Part shown: piece after piece, positions 24,811 to 33,531 of the stretch
Position numbering within the stretch: the first letter of the stretch is position 1
How the letters are laid out: each line of letters opens with the position of its first letter
Origin: Bryobacteraceae bacterium
GTDB lineage: Bacteria > Acidobacteriota > Terriglobia > Bryobacterales > Bryobacteraceae
Direction: 5' to 3'
Assembly (NCBI GenBank): GCA_025055455.1
Contig: JANWXD010000014.1
Span: 33,137 to 97,136, forward strand
DNA: 64,000 bases
The notes under the pieces: generated by a model
What the model was told of the DNA's origin: nothing
Database searches by the model: none
What the model saw: the letters and a program-made list of their open reading frames with translations, nothing else
Program-made: the position numbers and the translations under genes

Positions 24811-25573
24811 GATCCGCTTGCCGCTGGCGACGGTGTGGGCGTTCGCCCTGGTGCTGGCGCGCATGGCGGGAGTTCTCGCGCTGGCGCCTTTGCCAGGTCT
24901 CCGCAACGGTCTGGAGCCCGCCCGCATCGTGCTGGCGGTGGCTCTGACCGTGGCCCTGTACCCGCGATGGCCGGCAGTGGGCTCGACGCCGACCTTCGGG
25001 ACGCTGGCCGCCTGGGTCGCGGCCGAAGTCGTCTTTGGCCTGGCGGTGGGGCTCGCGGTGATGTTCGTGATCGAAGTGTTCCAAATGGCGGTGCAGGCGG
25101 TGGGGTTGCAAGCGGGCTTTGCCTACGCCTCGATGATCGATCCCCAAACCCAGGCCGACTCGGGGGTGCTCCTGGTTCTCGGCCAACTCACGGCCGGGCT
25201 GTTGTTTTTTGCCCTCGGGCTCGAGCGCGAGGTCATCCGCATTCTGGCCTCCAGCTTGGAGGCCTGGCCGCCGGGCACCTGGCGACTGACTTCGGCGAAC
25301 GCCGAGGCCTTGGTTGAGACCGGCGCCGGGATGTTTTCGGTCGGACTGCGCCTGGCCTTTCCCACAGTCGCCCTGCTGTTGCTCGGCGACATCGTCATGG
25401 CGCTGCTCGGCCGCATCCACCAGCAGGTCCAACTGCTGACTCTTTCGTTTCCTGTCAAGCTGCTCGGCGCGCTGGCGGTGCTAGCGGCCACAGCGAGCGT
25501 CTTCCCTCAAGTCATGACCGGATACGCCCGCCACGTCCTGGGTGCGCTGCGCCAGGTGGCGGCTGGGGGATGA
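24800..25573 (+). CDS. fliR: flagellar export gate protein FliR
   Basis: 257 residues, a six-helix membrane protein with FliR sequence features: VWAFALVLARMAGVLALAPLPGL, EVVFGLAVGLAVMFVIEVFQMAVQAVGLQAGFAYASMIDPQTQADSGVLLVLGQLTAGLLFFALGLEREVIRIL and ALLLLGDIVMALLGRIHQQVQLLTLSFPVKLLGALAVL. It completes the export gate with FliP and FliQ and contacts FlhB, encoded next. Confidence 0.95.
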   Translation: MPGEIRLPLATVWAFALVLARMAGVLALAPLPGLRNGLEPARIVLAVALTVALYPRWPAVGSTPTFGTLAAWVAAEVVFGLAVGLAVMFVIEVFQMAVQAVGLQAGFAYASMIDPQTQADSGVLLVLGQLTAGLLFFALGLEREVIRILASSLEAWPPGTWRLTSANAEALVETGAGMFSVGLRLAFPTVALLLLGDIVMALLGRIHQQVQLLTLSFPVKLLGALAVLAATASVFPQVMTGYARHVLGALRQVAAGG

Positions 25574-25582
25574 AGACGATTC

Positions 25583-26647
25583 GTGCCGGACCGCGGACAG
25601 AAGACCGAGCCGCCTACGCCGCGCAAGATCGAGAGGGCGCGGCGGGAGGGACAGTTCGTCGTCTCGCGGGAGTTCGTTGGAGCGCTTCACTTTCTCGCTT
25701 TCGTGATCGTGGTCACGGCTTGGTCGGCCGGTTGGCTGGCCGAGACGGCGGAGGCCTGCCGATGGGTGTTGCGCAAAGCCTTTCGCGCCGAGCTCGGCCT
25801 GCGGGAAACCGAGCGCCTTCTGGCGGGACTCATTCGGCGGTCACTGGTTCCCTTGGCGGCAACCGGGGTGATCGTCGCTGGCGCGGCGTTGCTCGCTCAC
25901 CTTACCATTACGCGCTTCGGCTTCAGTTGGAAGCGCCTGGCGCCCGACGCGCAACGGCTGGCCATCCGTCCCCGGCTCGAAGAGTTGTTCCGCAACAATG
26001 TGGCGGGCCTGTTCAAGGCCGTGCTCTTGCTGCCGATCTTCGCTTGGGTGGTCTACTACACAGCCAAGGAGAATCTGGCCGCCTTCCTGATGTTGCCGCT
26101 GGCGGCCATCCCGGCGGGGGTACGGATCGTCGCGGCATCCATCGCGGATCTGCTCTGGAAGACGGCGGCCGTACTGCTCGTGCTGGGTGTGGTGGACCTA
26201 GCGCGCCAGCGGCGACGCTACCTAGAAAACCTCAAAATGAGCCGCCAGGAACTTCGTGACGAGATCCGCGAGCTCGAAGGCCACCCCCAGGTGCGGCTGC
26301 GCATCCGGCGCCTGATGCGGGAGCGCCTCCGTCGCCGGATGTTGCGCGAGGTTCCCAAGGCGACCGCCGTCGTCGTCAACCCCACGCACTACGCCGTGGC
26401 CCTGCGCTACTCGATGGAAACCATGCGCGCGCCCGTCGTGGTGGCCAAGGGCAAGAACTGGCTGGCGCGCAAGATCCGTGAGCTGGCCGTGGCTTATGAG
26501 GTTCCCGTGATCGAAAACCCGCCGCTGGCGCGGGCTCTGTACGAAGCGGCCGAAGTCGGCCAGGAGATTCCCAGCCATCTCTACCGCGCCGTGGCGGAAA
26601 TCCTGGCCTATGTGTACCGCCTGCTCAATGGGCGATTACCGGGTTAG
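25583..26647 (+). CDS. flhB: flagellar export switch protein FlhB
   Basis: 354 residues from a GTG 10 bp after fliR. The N-terminal KTEPPTPRKIERARREGQFVVSRE is typical; four membrane helices follow, then the cytoplasmic domain with the autocleavage motif NPTH (266-269) in AVVVNPTHYAVALRY. Self-cleavage between Asn and Pro lets FliK switch export from rod/hook to filament subunits. All catalytic residues are intact. Confidence 0.96.
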   Translation: MPDRGQKTEPPTPRKIERARREGQFVVSREFVGALHFLAFVIVVTAWSAGWLAETAEACRWVLRKAFRAELGLRETERLLAGLIRRSLVPLAATGVIVAGAALLAHLTITRFGFSWKRLAPDAQRLAIRPRLEELFRNNVAGLFKAVLLLPIFAWVVYYTAKENLAAFLMLPLAAIPAGVRIVAASIADLLWKTAAVLLVLGVVDLARQRRRYLENLKMSRQELRDEIRELEGHPQVRLRIRRLMRERLRRRMLREVPKATAVVVNPTHYAVALRYSMETMRAPVVVAKGKNWLARKIRELAVAYEVPVIENPPLARALYEAAEVGQEIPSHLYRAVAEILAYVYRLLNGRLPG

Positions 26648-26720
26648 GACCATGCCGCGGGCGGGTGGGCAAAAGAGGCGGAACGACTCACCGGACCGCA
26701 GGAGGCGGAGGTAGCCGGAG

Positions 26721-28781
26721 ATGGCCGAAGCCAAAACGTCGGTGGCGGCCCCCGGCTGGCGCTTGTCGGCGAGCCCCGGAGAGTTGGCCGTTCCCCTGGC
26801 GGTGCTGGCCATCGTCGCCGCGCTCATCATTCCGGTGCCTCCGGCGCTGCTGGACCTGCTCATCGCAGCGGATCTGCTGCTGTCGCTCACCGTGATGATG
26901 GTGGCCATGTCCATTCGCCGGCCGGTGGACTTCAGCGTCTTTCCCACGACCCTGCTCCTGTTGACGCTGTTCCGGCTCGCGCTCAACATCTCCTCGTCGC
27001 GGCTCATCCTGCTCCACGGCCACACGGGCACGGCGGCGGCCGGGCGGGTCATCGAAGCGTTCGGCAGCTTCCTGGTGGGCGGCAGCTACATCATCGGCGC
27101 CGTGATCTTCCTGGTGCTGATCGCCATTCAGTACGTGGTGATCAACCACGGCGCGGTGCGCATTTCCGAAGTCACCGCCCGGTTCACCCTGGACGCGCTG
27201 CCGGGTAAGCAGATGTCCATTGACTCGGATTTGAACGCCGGCCTGATCGACGAGGCCGAAGCCCGCGAGCGCCGGCGCCAGCTGGCCTTGGAAGCCGATT
27301 TCTATGGCGCCATGGACGGGGCGTCGCGGTTCACCCAGCGCGACGCCGTGGCGAGCATCCTCATCACCGGCATCAACATCATCGCTGGCTTCTTGATCGG
27401 CGTCTTCCAGCACGGCATGGAGCTGCGGCGCGCCCTGGAGACCTACACCGTGTTGACCATCGGCGACGGCCTAGTGACGGTGATCCCCGCGTTGATGATC
27501 TCCATTTCCGGAGGTCTGATCGTCACCCGGGCCAGCACCGAAGCCCGTTTGGGGGCCGAGTTCCAGCGTCAGGTCTTCGGGGCGGCCGAACCGCTGCTGC
27601 TGGCGGCGGCCGTGCTGGTGGCGGTGGCGGCATTTCCCGGACTGCCCAAGGTTCCCTTCCTGCTGCTCGGTGCCGTGTCGGCTGCGGCGGCCTGGCGCAT
27701 CCGACGACGGGCCCACACGACCCCGGCGCCCACCCCGCGCCCGGCGCCGTCTCGGGAAAGTCTCGAGGACCTGCTGCGGGTCGAACCGCTGGCCGTCGAG
27801 GTCGGTTTAGGTTTGGTCAAGCTGGTCGAAGGCGGAGCCAATTCCCCGCTGCTGCGGCGCATCGCAGCCATCCGGCGGCAGATCGCCTCCGAACTCGGCT
27901 TTATTCTCCCGCCCGTGCGCGTCACCGACAACCTTGCGCTCGGTGCCCACGAGTACGCCGTGCTGCTCAAAGGCAACCCGTTGGCGCGCTACGAGCTCCC
28001 CCAGGGCTTTGAACTGGCCATTCCCTCGGGTCCGCTGCCTCCCGCCCTGACCGGCCGGCCCACCAAGGATCCCGCCTTCGGCATCCCCGCCTGGTGGATT
28101 CCCGCAGCGCAAGCCGAGCTGGCGCGCCAGGCCGGCTGTACGGTGGTCGATGCGGTCAGCGTTCTCGGCACGCACTTGGCCGAATTGATCCGGCGGCACG
28201 CCCACGAGCTGTTCTCGCGGCAGGAGGCCAAAAAGCTGCTGGATCGCGTGAGCGCGGACAGTCCCAAGCTGGTCGAAGATCTGGTCCCCAAGCTGTTGCC
28301 CCTGGCCACAGTGCATCGGGTGTTGCAGAACCTGTTGCGCGAACGCGTGCCGATCCGCGATGCCGTCTCCATCCTGGAAGCGCTCGGCGAAGCGGGGGCC
28401 ATGACGAAGAACCCAGTTCTGCTCACCGAGTACGTCCGCCAGGCCCTCCGCCGCTCGGTGGTCAAGCCGTACTTGAACGCGGCGGGCGAGTTGCCGGCCT
28501 GGTTCTTGGATCCGAGCTTGGAAAGAGCCGTGGAATCCGCCGCGGAGCACGGCGAACACAACAGCCATCTGGCAGCGCCGCCCGATGTGATCCGCGACAT
28601 TGTGCAGCGCATCGAGCGCCGCGTGGGCTCAGGCGGCACGCCGGTGGTGGTGCTGGCTTCGAGCGGCGCCCGCTACTTCCTGCGCCAGATCGTGGAAGCC
28701 TCGCTGCCGAACGTCTTCTTCCTGGCGCACAGCGAGGTGCCGCCCGGGGTCCGCGTGGTCTCGCTCGGGACGATTTCCTGA
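26721..28781 (+). CDS. flhA: flagellar export apparatus protein FlhA
   Basis: 686 residues, usual length. The N-terminal membrane half contains VVAMSIRRPVDFSVFPTTLLLLTLFRLALNISSSRLIL and the FHIPEP-region equivalent FTLDALPGKQMSIDSDLNAGLIDEAEARERRR; the soluble half ends RYFLRQIVEASLPNVFFLAHSEVPPGVRVVSLGTIS. FlhA forms the nonameric ring that receives chaperone-substrate complexes and couples export to proton flow. ATG preceded by a weak GGAGG. Confidence 0.97.
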   Translation: MAEAKTSVAAPGWRLSASPGELAVPLAVLAIVAALIIPVPPALLDLLIAADLLLSLTVMMVAMSIRRPVDFSVFPTTLLLLTLFRLALNISSSRLILLHGHTGTAAAGRVIEAFGSFLVGGSYIIGAVIFLVLIAIQYVVINHGAVRISEVTARFTLDALPGKQMSIDSDLNAGLIDEAEARERRRQLALEADFYGAMDGASRFTQRDAVASILITGINIIAGFLIGVFQHGMELRRALETYTVLTIGDGLVTVIPALMISISGGLIVTRASTEARLGAEFQRQVFGAAEPLLLAAAVLVAVAAFPGLPKVPFLLLGAVSAAAAWRIRRRAHTTPAPTPRPAPSRESLEDLLRVEPLAVEVGLGLVKLVEGGANSPLLRRIAAIRRQIASELGFILPPVRVTDNLALGAHEYAVLLKGNPLARYELPQGFELAIPSGPLPPALTGRPTKDPAFGIPAWWIPAAQAELARQAGCTVVDAVSVLGTHLAELIRRHAHELFSRQEAKKLLDRVSADSPKLVEDLVPKLLPLATVHRVLQNLLRERVPIRDAVSILEALGEAGAMTKNPVLLTEYVRQALRRSVVKPYLNAAGELPAWFLDPSLERAVESAAEHGEHNSHLAAPPDVIRDIVQRIERRVGSGGTPVVVLASSGARYFLRQIVEASLPNVFFLAHSEVPPGVRVVSLGTIS

Positions 28782-28811
28782 CATGCCTTCGCGAGGAGAT
28801 AACGCCGCATC

Positions 28812-29987
28812 ATGACGCTCAAGAGCTTCTTCGCAGCCACAGTGGAGGCGGCCATCGAGCAGGCCCGCCGAGAGATGGGGCCGGACGCCGTGATCGTCGC
28901 TTCGCGACCCGCCCCGCCGGAAGCCCGCGCCTTTGGCGCCTACGAGGTCGTCTGCGCCTCCTTCATACCGGGCGAGGAGCCGACCTCAGTGGCGGAGTCA
29001 CTGGGGCGAATCGACACCCCACCGCCAGGCGCTCCGGACCTGCTGCGTCGCGAGCTCATGCAATTGCGCCGGCAAATCGAAGGTCTTCGGCGAACGCTAC
29101 GGGGGTCGTTGCGGATGGGTGCCGCCTCGGGCCCGCCAGCCGTCGTGGCCCCGCTCGAGGACCTGTTGGCGGAGGCCGACGTGGACAGCGACGTGGCGTC
29201 GCAGTTACTGGAACAGGAGCCGCCGGAGGAGCTGCGCAGGGAAGAGGGCCTGCGCGGCTGGCTGGCGGCCCGGATGGAGAACCGCCTCCAAACAGCGCCG
29301 TGGCTCGGTGAAGAGGGCGCGCCGGCAACCGCCGTCGCACTGGTCGGCCCGCGCGGGTCGGGAAAGACGACGACCCTCATCAAACTCGCCGTCACGTACG
29401 GTCTTCAGTGCCGGCGCCGCCCGTTGCTGGTGTCGGCCGATGGCGAACGAGTCGCCGGGGCCGAACCCTTGCGCACGTACGCCGCCATCCTGGGCGCTGG
29501 TTTTCAAGTGGTGGACACCTCCGGGGCCTTGGCGCAAGTCTTGGACCGGCGCTCGGGCGAAGACCTGATCCTGCTGGACACGCCGGGCTTCAGCCCCGCC
29601 GAACAGGCCGCGGCGAGCGAGCTGGCCTCTTGGCTGGCCCGCCGGGAGGAGGTCGAAGTTCACTTGGTTCTACCGGCCACGGCCCGAACTGCCGATCTAC
29701 TGTTCGCAGTGGAGCGCTTTGAGGTATTTCGCCCTTCGAAGCTCATCTTCACACGCCTGGACGAGGCGCTCTCGCTCGGCCCGTTGTTCTCCGTGGCGGC
29801 GATCACCGGCAAGCGGCTGTCCTTCTTCGGCTGTGGGCCGAGCATTCCCGAGGATCTGGAGCCGGCCTCAGCCCAGCGCGTCGTGGCGGGTGTGCTCGGC
29901 GAACGACCGCGCGCCCTGGCGGCGGTCTTAACGGGCGGGCCGACCGCGCGACGCGAGCCATGTACCTGTGTGCCAAGACCGGACTGA
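28812..29987 (+). CDS. flhF: flagellar GTPase FlhF
   Basis: 391 residues, an SRP-type GTPase. The N-terminal MTLKSFFAATVEAAIEQARREMGPDAVIVASRPA is typical FlhF B domain, followed by helical linker, and the G domain with P-loop GPRGSGKTT (starting at residue 179), SADGERVAGAEPLRTYAAILG and LILLDTPGFSPAEQAAAS. FlhF sets where flagella are assembled, normally with the ATPase FlhG encoded right after it; here the next gene is fliA and it overlaps flhF by 28 bp, so flhG is missing from its usual place. Confidence 0.92.
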   Translation: MTLKSFFAATVEAAIEQARREMGPDAVIVASRPAPPEARAFGAYEVVCASFIPGEEPTSVAESLGRIDTPPPGAPDLLRRELMQLRRQIEGLRRTLRGSLRMGAASGPPAVVAPLEDLLAEADVDSDVASQLLEQEPPEELRREEGLRGWLAARMENRLQTAPWLGEEGAPATAVALVGPRGSGKTTTLIKLAVTYGLQCRRRPLLVSADGERVAGAEPLRTYAAILGAGFQVVDTSGALAQVLDRRSGEDLILLDTPGFSPAEQAAASELASWLARREEVEVHLVLPATARTADLLFAVERFEVFRPSKLIFTRLDEALSLGPLFSVAAITGKRLSFFGCGPSIPEDLEPASAQRVVAGVLGERPRALAAVLTGGPTARREPCTCVPRPD

Positions 29988-30700
29988 GCCCCGCTGAACG
30001 GGAACGGTTGATCCTGGAGCACCTGCCGCAAGTGCGGCTCATCGCGCGGCGGATTCACGAACGATTGCCCATCAGCGTGAGCCTGGATGATCTGATCTCC
30101 ACCGGGATCCTCGGCCTGATTGCCGCCATCGACAACTTCGACCCGAGCCAGAACGTCAAGCTCAAAACCTACGCCGAGCACAAGATCCGGGGAGCAATTC
30201 TGGACAGCTTGCGAGGTCTGGACTGGGCCCCGCGGGACAAACGGCGCAAAGCCAAAAAGATCGAGGCCGCCATCGCCGCGGCCGAGCAAAAATGGCGGCG
30301 CGCGCCCACCGAGGAAGAGATCGCCGCCGAGCTGGGCTTGACGCTGGAGGAGTACCACGCCTGGCTGGTCGAGGTGCAGGGGCTCGGCTGGAGCAGCCTT
30401 GACGGCGCCGGAGAGGGAACGCGCCGGCCCCTCGACTGGGTGGCCGACGAAGCGCAGAAGCTGCCCTCGGAACAGTTCGAACGCCAAGAATTGGAGCGAC
30501 TGTTAGCCGAAGCCCTCCAGAAGATGCCACCTGCCGAGCGCGAGGTGCTCAGCTTGTACTACGAACAAGAGCTCACTTTGCGCGAAATCGCCGAGGTCAT
30601 GCACCTGCACCTGTCACGAATCTCGCAACTGAAATCGCAAGCCGTTCTGCGGCTTCGCTCTTACCTGGCAGAGCGGTGGCCCATCGAGCGCGGGAGGTGA
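29960..30700 (+). CDS. fliA: flagellar sigma factor FliA (sigma28)
   Basis: 246 residues with sigma regions 2, 3 and 4: ERLILEHLPQVRLIARRIHERLPISVSLDDLISTGILGLIAAIDNFDPSQNVKLKTYAEHKIRGAILDSLRGLDW (region 2), RKAKKIEAAIAAAEQKWRRAPTEEEIAAELGL (region 3) and MPPAEREVLSLYYEQELTLREIAEVMHLHLSRISQLKSQAVLRLRS (region 4). It directs transcription of late flagellar genes and is held by FlgM, which is encoded at 33532. Its start lies inside flhF, implying coupling. Confidence 0.95.
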   Translation: MYLCAKTGLSPAERERLILEHLPQVRLIARRIHERLPISVSLDDLISTGILGLIAAIDNFDPSQNVKLKTYAEHKIRGAILDSLRGLDWAPRDKRRKAKKIEAAIAAAEQKWRRAPTEEEIAAELGLTLEEYHAWLVEVQGLGWSSLDGAGEGTRRPLDWVADEAQKLPSEQFERQELERLLAEALQKMPPAEREVLSLYYEQELTLREIAEVMHLHLSRISQLKSQAVLRLRSYLAERWPIERGR

Positions 30701-30702
30701 GC

Positions 30703-31557
30703 ATGCCGACCACGGATGCCATGGCCGGGGCCGGCCAAGCCGTCTCCCTGGCCGAAGCGTGGGCCGAGGCGTTCGCCGGTGTATTGGAGCTCATGGCCGG
30801 CGCACGACCATCCTGGCAGTGCGCCGCCGGCGCGCCGGAGCTCGGCGGGGAGCCGCTGCTCGGTTGGGAACAATCCTTCACGCGCGGACCGGAGCCGGCG
30901 ATGTGGGCCGGACTACCCGAGAAGGCTTGGATGGAAATCGGACGCTCGTCCCTCGAGGCGGCGGGCCTTCCCTCGGCCGGGGAGCAGGAAGTGCACGCTA
31001 CGCTGCGCGAGATGCTGGCGCAGGCCTTTTCGTCTTTTGCCGTCGCCCTGGGCGCGCGGCAAGGCCCGGAGCTTGCCGCCACCAACGGCCGAGACCGGAA
31101 TGCCGCGCCGGAGGGTTGGACTACCGTTGCTATCCAATTTCATTTTTCCGAAGGCCGGGCGGCCCCGGTGCTGTTGAGCATGGACTCCTGGTGGTGGAGC
31201 GAACATCCGGTCAACGGCGCGGTCACGGGCCCCGCGGTCTCGGATCTGCAGCCAGAAACCGCCTCGACCATGGACCTCCTACTGGACGTCGAGCTGCCGG
31301 TCTCCGTCTCCTTCGGCCGCACCCGGTTGCCGCTCGAGGAGCTGCTCAAGCTCGGGCCCGGCAGCGTCATCGAGCTCGGGCGCAACGCCGACGACCCGGT
31401 GGAGTTGATCGTGAACAACTGCGTGGTGGCCCTAGGGGAGGTCGTGGTGGTGGATGGCAACTACGGGGTGCGAATTTCGCGGATCGCCAGCCGCGCCGAA
31501 CGCCTCCGCACGGGCGCTACCGGAGCCCGATCGGCAAAATCGGGAGCGCGAGCATGA
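30703..31557 (+). CDS. FliN/FliY-type motor switch protein with long N-terminal extension
   Basis: 284 residues from an ATG right after the fliA stop, preceded by GGGAGGTGAGC. Residues about 185-265 form a SpoA domain (MDLLLDVELPVSVSFGRTRLPLEELLKLGPGSVIELGRNADDPVELIVNNCVVALGEVVVVDGNYGVRIS). Residues 1-180 have no clear relation to CheC/FliY phosphatase motifs (no E-x2-N pairs seen) and might correspond to a diverged FliM/FliY-like middle domain. It is a second switch component besides the short FliN. No fliM is in the window, so it could take part of that role. Confidence 0.8.
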   Translation: MPTTDAMAGAGQAVSLAEAWAEAFAGVLELMAGARPSWQCAAGAPELGGEPLLGWEQSFTRGPEPAMWAGLPEKAWMEIGRSSLEAAGLPSAGEQEVHATLREMLAQAFSSFAVALGARQGPELAATNGRDRNAAPEGWTTVAIQFHFSEGRAAPVLLSMDSWWWSEHPVNGAVTGPAVSDLQPETASTMDLLLDVELPVSVSFGRTRLPLEELLKLGPGSVIELGRNADDPVELIVNNCVVALGEVVVVDGNYGVRISRIASRAERLRTGATGARSAKSGARA

Positions 31558-31982
31558 GCCTGTTTTCGGCTTCGCACACCGTGGCCGTCTTGGCTGTGGC
31601 GCAGGGCCTGTTGCTCGGGGCCGGGATGTGCCTGTGCGTACTCTTGTTCCTCTGGATCAAGCGGGAAGTGCGGGCCGTAGTGGTCGAATCCCGGCAGCGG
31701 GCGGAAGCCCACGAACAAATCTTGAGCGGCTTGCGGAAGGAACTCGACGAGGCGCGCGCCGCCTTGGCGGCCGCCGCCGCAGCGGCAGGCGTGCCTCGCG
31801 GCCGTCTGGACCTCACGCGCCGCGCACAGGCGCTCCGCCTTTACCGCCAAGGGCAGAGCGCTGCGCAAATCGCATCCACGCTGGGCCTGCCGCGAGGCGA
31901 AGTCGAGCTGCTCTTGAAGATTCACCGGCTGCGGGACGCGGCCGATTCCTCTGAAACCCCTCGGCCGGCGGCATGGAACTGA
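31555..31982 (+). CDS. SwrB/DUF2802-like flagellar-associated membrane protein
   Basis: 142 residues starting in an ATGA overlap with the preceding gene. Layout: one transmembrane helix (about 10-32, TVAVLAVAQGLLLGAGMCLCVLLFLWI), a coiled coil (about 40-75, Glu/Arg/Ala-rich), and a C-terminal helix-turn-helix-like block AQALRLYRQGQSAAQIASTLGLPRGEVELLLKIHRL. This order and the C-terminal motif match SwrB of Bacillus and DUF2802 proteins. In B. subtilis swrB follows sigD at the end of the fla/che operon; here it follows fliA and fliN. SwrB promotes assembly of the export gate; the same role here is inferred. Confidence 0.65.
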
Positions 31983-32003
31983 CCCGAGCCGCCGCCGGCC
32001 CGC

Positions 32004-33386
32004 TCAGCCTCCTGCCCGAGCTTCGAGCGCGCGCAGCTTGGCGGCCAGCGTGGTCCTCTTCAAGCGCAGCAGGCTGGCGGCGCGTGTCTTATTGCCCCCG
32101 GCGCGCCGGAGCGCTTGCTCGAGGATGCTCCACTCGAAGCGGCTGACCACCGCCTCGAAGTCCAACCCCTCGTCCGGCAGCTTGACCGACAGCTCGGCGG
32201 GGGTCGGCAGGTGTTTCCAGTGCCGTTTTTGTGGCAACGGGAAGTCGGCTGGGTACAGCAGCCTCCGCTCCCCGCTCAGAACCACCGCCTTCTCGACGGC
32301 GTTTTCGAGTTCTCGCACGTTGCCCGGCCAGGAATACGTGCACAGCCGATCGAGCGCTTCCCGCACGATTTGCTTCGGCGGGATGCCTTCCCGGCGGCAG
32401 ATCTTTTCGATGAAGTGGTGCACCAGCAACGGGATGTCGCTCAGGCGCTCCCTCAGCGGCGGCATTTCGATGGGAACCACATTGAGGCGATAGTACAAAT
32501 CTTCTCGGAACTTCCCCTCGCGGATGCACTGGGACAGGTTTCGGTTGGAAGCCGCCACAACCCGCAGATCCACGCGGATGGTTTCCGAGCTGCCGAGCCG
32601 CTGAAATTCCCGCTCTTGCAAGACCCGGAGCAGCTTGGCCTGGAGGTCCACCGGCATGTCGCCGATCTCGTCCAGAAACAGCGTGCCCCCGTTGGCCTGT
32701 TCGATCCGCCCGACGCGGTGGTTCACAGCGCCCGTGAAAGCCCCCTTCACATGGCCGAACAGCTCGGCTTCGAGCAAGTGTTCGGGAAGGGCGGAGCAGT
32801 TTACGGTCACCAGAGGCCGGTGCGCCCTGGGCCCGGCCATATGAAGCGCCCGGGCGGCCATCTCCTTGCCGGTGCCGGTCTCTCCGGTGATCAGGACCGT
32901 GCAGCGGCGGTTGGCTACCAGGCGGATAATCTCGACAATTTCGCGAATGGCCGGACTCTCGCCGACCAAATACTGCCGCCAGGGCTCTTCGCGGATCGCA
33001 GCGCTGAGTCTGGCCAGGCTTTCCGAACGGCGCTCCTCGATGGCGGCTTCCAGGCGTGCTGCCAGCCGGTCCGTATCGCAATCCTCCGACAGCACATCCC
33101 AGGCGCCCAATCGGGCCAGTCGGACGGCGTCGTCCATTCCGGCGCCGGTGTCCAGGACGAGGGCGGGCGTCCGTGGGGCAGCGCGCAGTAAGGCTTCGAG
33201 AGCCTCCCCCGGCGTGGCTTCCCCAACGGGGCATTGCACCACGACGGCATCCGGGGCGCCGCCCTCGAGCCGTTCCAGGGCCTCGGCGAGACTCGGGGCA
33301 TGTTCGATGGAGAACTTTGCGGACAAGGGTCGGGCTGCCTTCGGTTCTTCGGCGGAAATCCACAGGATTCGCGGGTAGTCGGACAT
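32004..33386 (-). CDS. sigma54-dependent flagellar regulator (FleQ/FlrC type) with a degenerate receiver
   Basis: 460 residues. Residues 1-120 have a receiver-like fold, but the phospho-acceptor position reads DAVVVQCPV instead of LLD, and the acidic pair and lysine are missing (WISAEE, LSEDCD). The AAA domain is complete: Walker A GETGTGKE, sigma54-contact GAFTGA, Walker [14 protein letters not shown], arginine fingers in VVAASNRN...[11 protein letters not shown], and the Fis-like helix-turn-helix [23 protein letters not shown]. It should activate sigma54 promoters of flagellar genes without phosphorylation, as FleQ does. It is divergent from flgM and preceded by a sigma28-like site. No adjacent kinase. 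Confidence 0.87.
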   Translation of the reverse strand: MSDYPRILWISAEEPKAARPLSAKFSIEHAPSLAEALERLEGGAPDAVVVQCPVGEATPGEALEALLRAAPRTPALVLDTGAGMDDAVRLARLGAWDVLSEDCDTDRLAARLEAAIEERRSESLARLSAAIREEPWRQYLVGESPAIREIVEIIRLVANRRCTVLITGETGTGKEMAARALHMAGPRAHRPLVTVNCSALPEHLLEAELFGHVKGAFTGAVNHRVGRIEQANGGTLFLDEIGDMPVDLQAKLLRVLQEREFQRLGSSETIRVDLRVVAASNRNLSQCIREGKFREDLYYRLNVVPIEMPPLRERLSDIPLLVHHFIEKICRREGIPPKQIVREALDRLCTYSWPGNVRELENAVEKAVVLSGERRLLYPADFPLPQKRHWKHLPTPAELSVKLPDEGLDFEAVVSRFEWSILEQALRRAGGNKTRAASLLRLKRTTLAAKLRALEARAGG

Positions 33387-33399
33387 CGAACCGTGACAG

Positions 33400-33427
33400 T
33401 AATCGGGCGGCGCCGTGGCGAACTTTA
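33400..33427 (-). promoter_or_regulatory. sigma28-like promoter facing the sigma54-activator gene
   Basis: On the minus strand TAAAGTTC is followed after 12 nt by CCCGATTA, close to the consensus TAAAGTTT-N11-GCCGATAA (the -35 is 7/8, the -10 is 6/8, the spacer one longer). The start codon lies 14 nt beyond, and there is no clear Shine-Dalgarno. Confidence 0.42.
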
Positions 33428-33461
33428 TGAGAAATAAGGGTCTGCCGGCGTGGATTCGGGC

Positions 33462-33488
33462 TCAAGTTATGGTCTCTCCTGCCGATAA
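33462..33488 (+). promoter_or_regulatory. sigma28 promoter of the flgM-flgN-flgK-flgL operon
   Basis: TCAAGTTA-N11-GCCGATAA matches the sigma28 consensus at 6 of 8 bases in the -35, all 8 in the -10, with exact spacing. It points at flgM, the anti-sigma28 gene, 44 bp downstream; this is the expected autoregulatory arrangement for class 3 flagellar genes. Confidence 0.8.
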
Positions 33489-33531
33489 ACAGCTCAGAGG
33501 AGGAGCAGGCGTCGGAGCGGCCGGACTCGAT

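Noticed and set aside
32115..33191. A 358-codon plus-strand frame opposite the sigma54 activator
   Set aside because: It is antisense to a complete NtrC-type gene and shows no motif or ribosome site.
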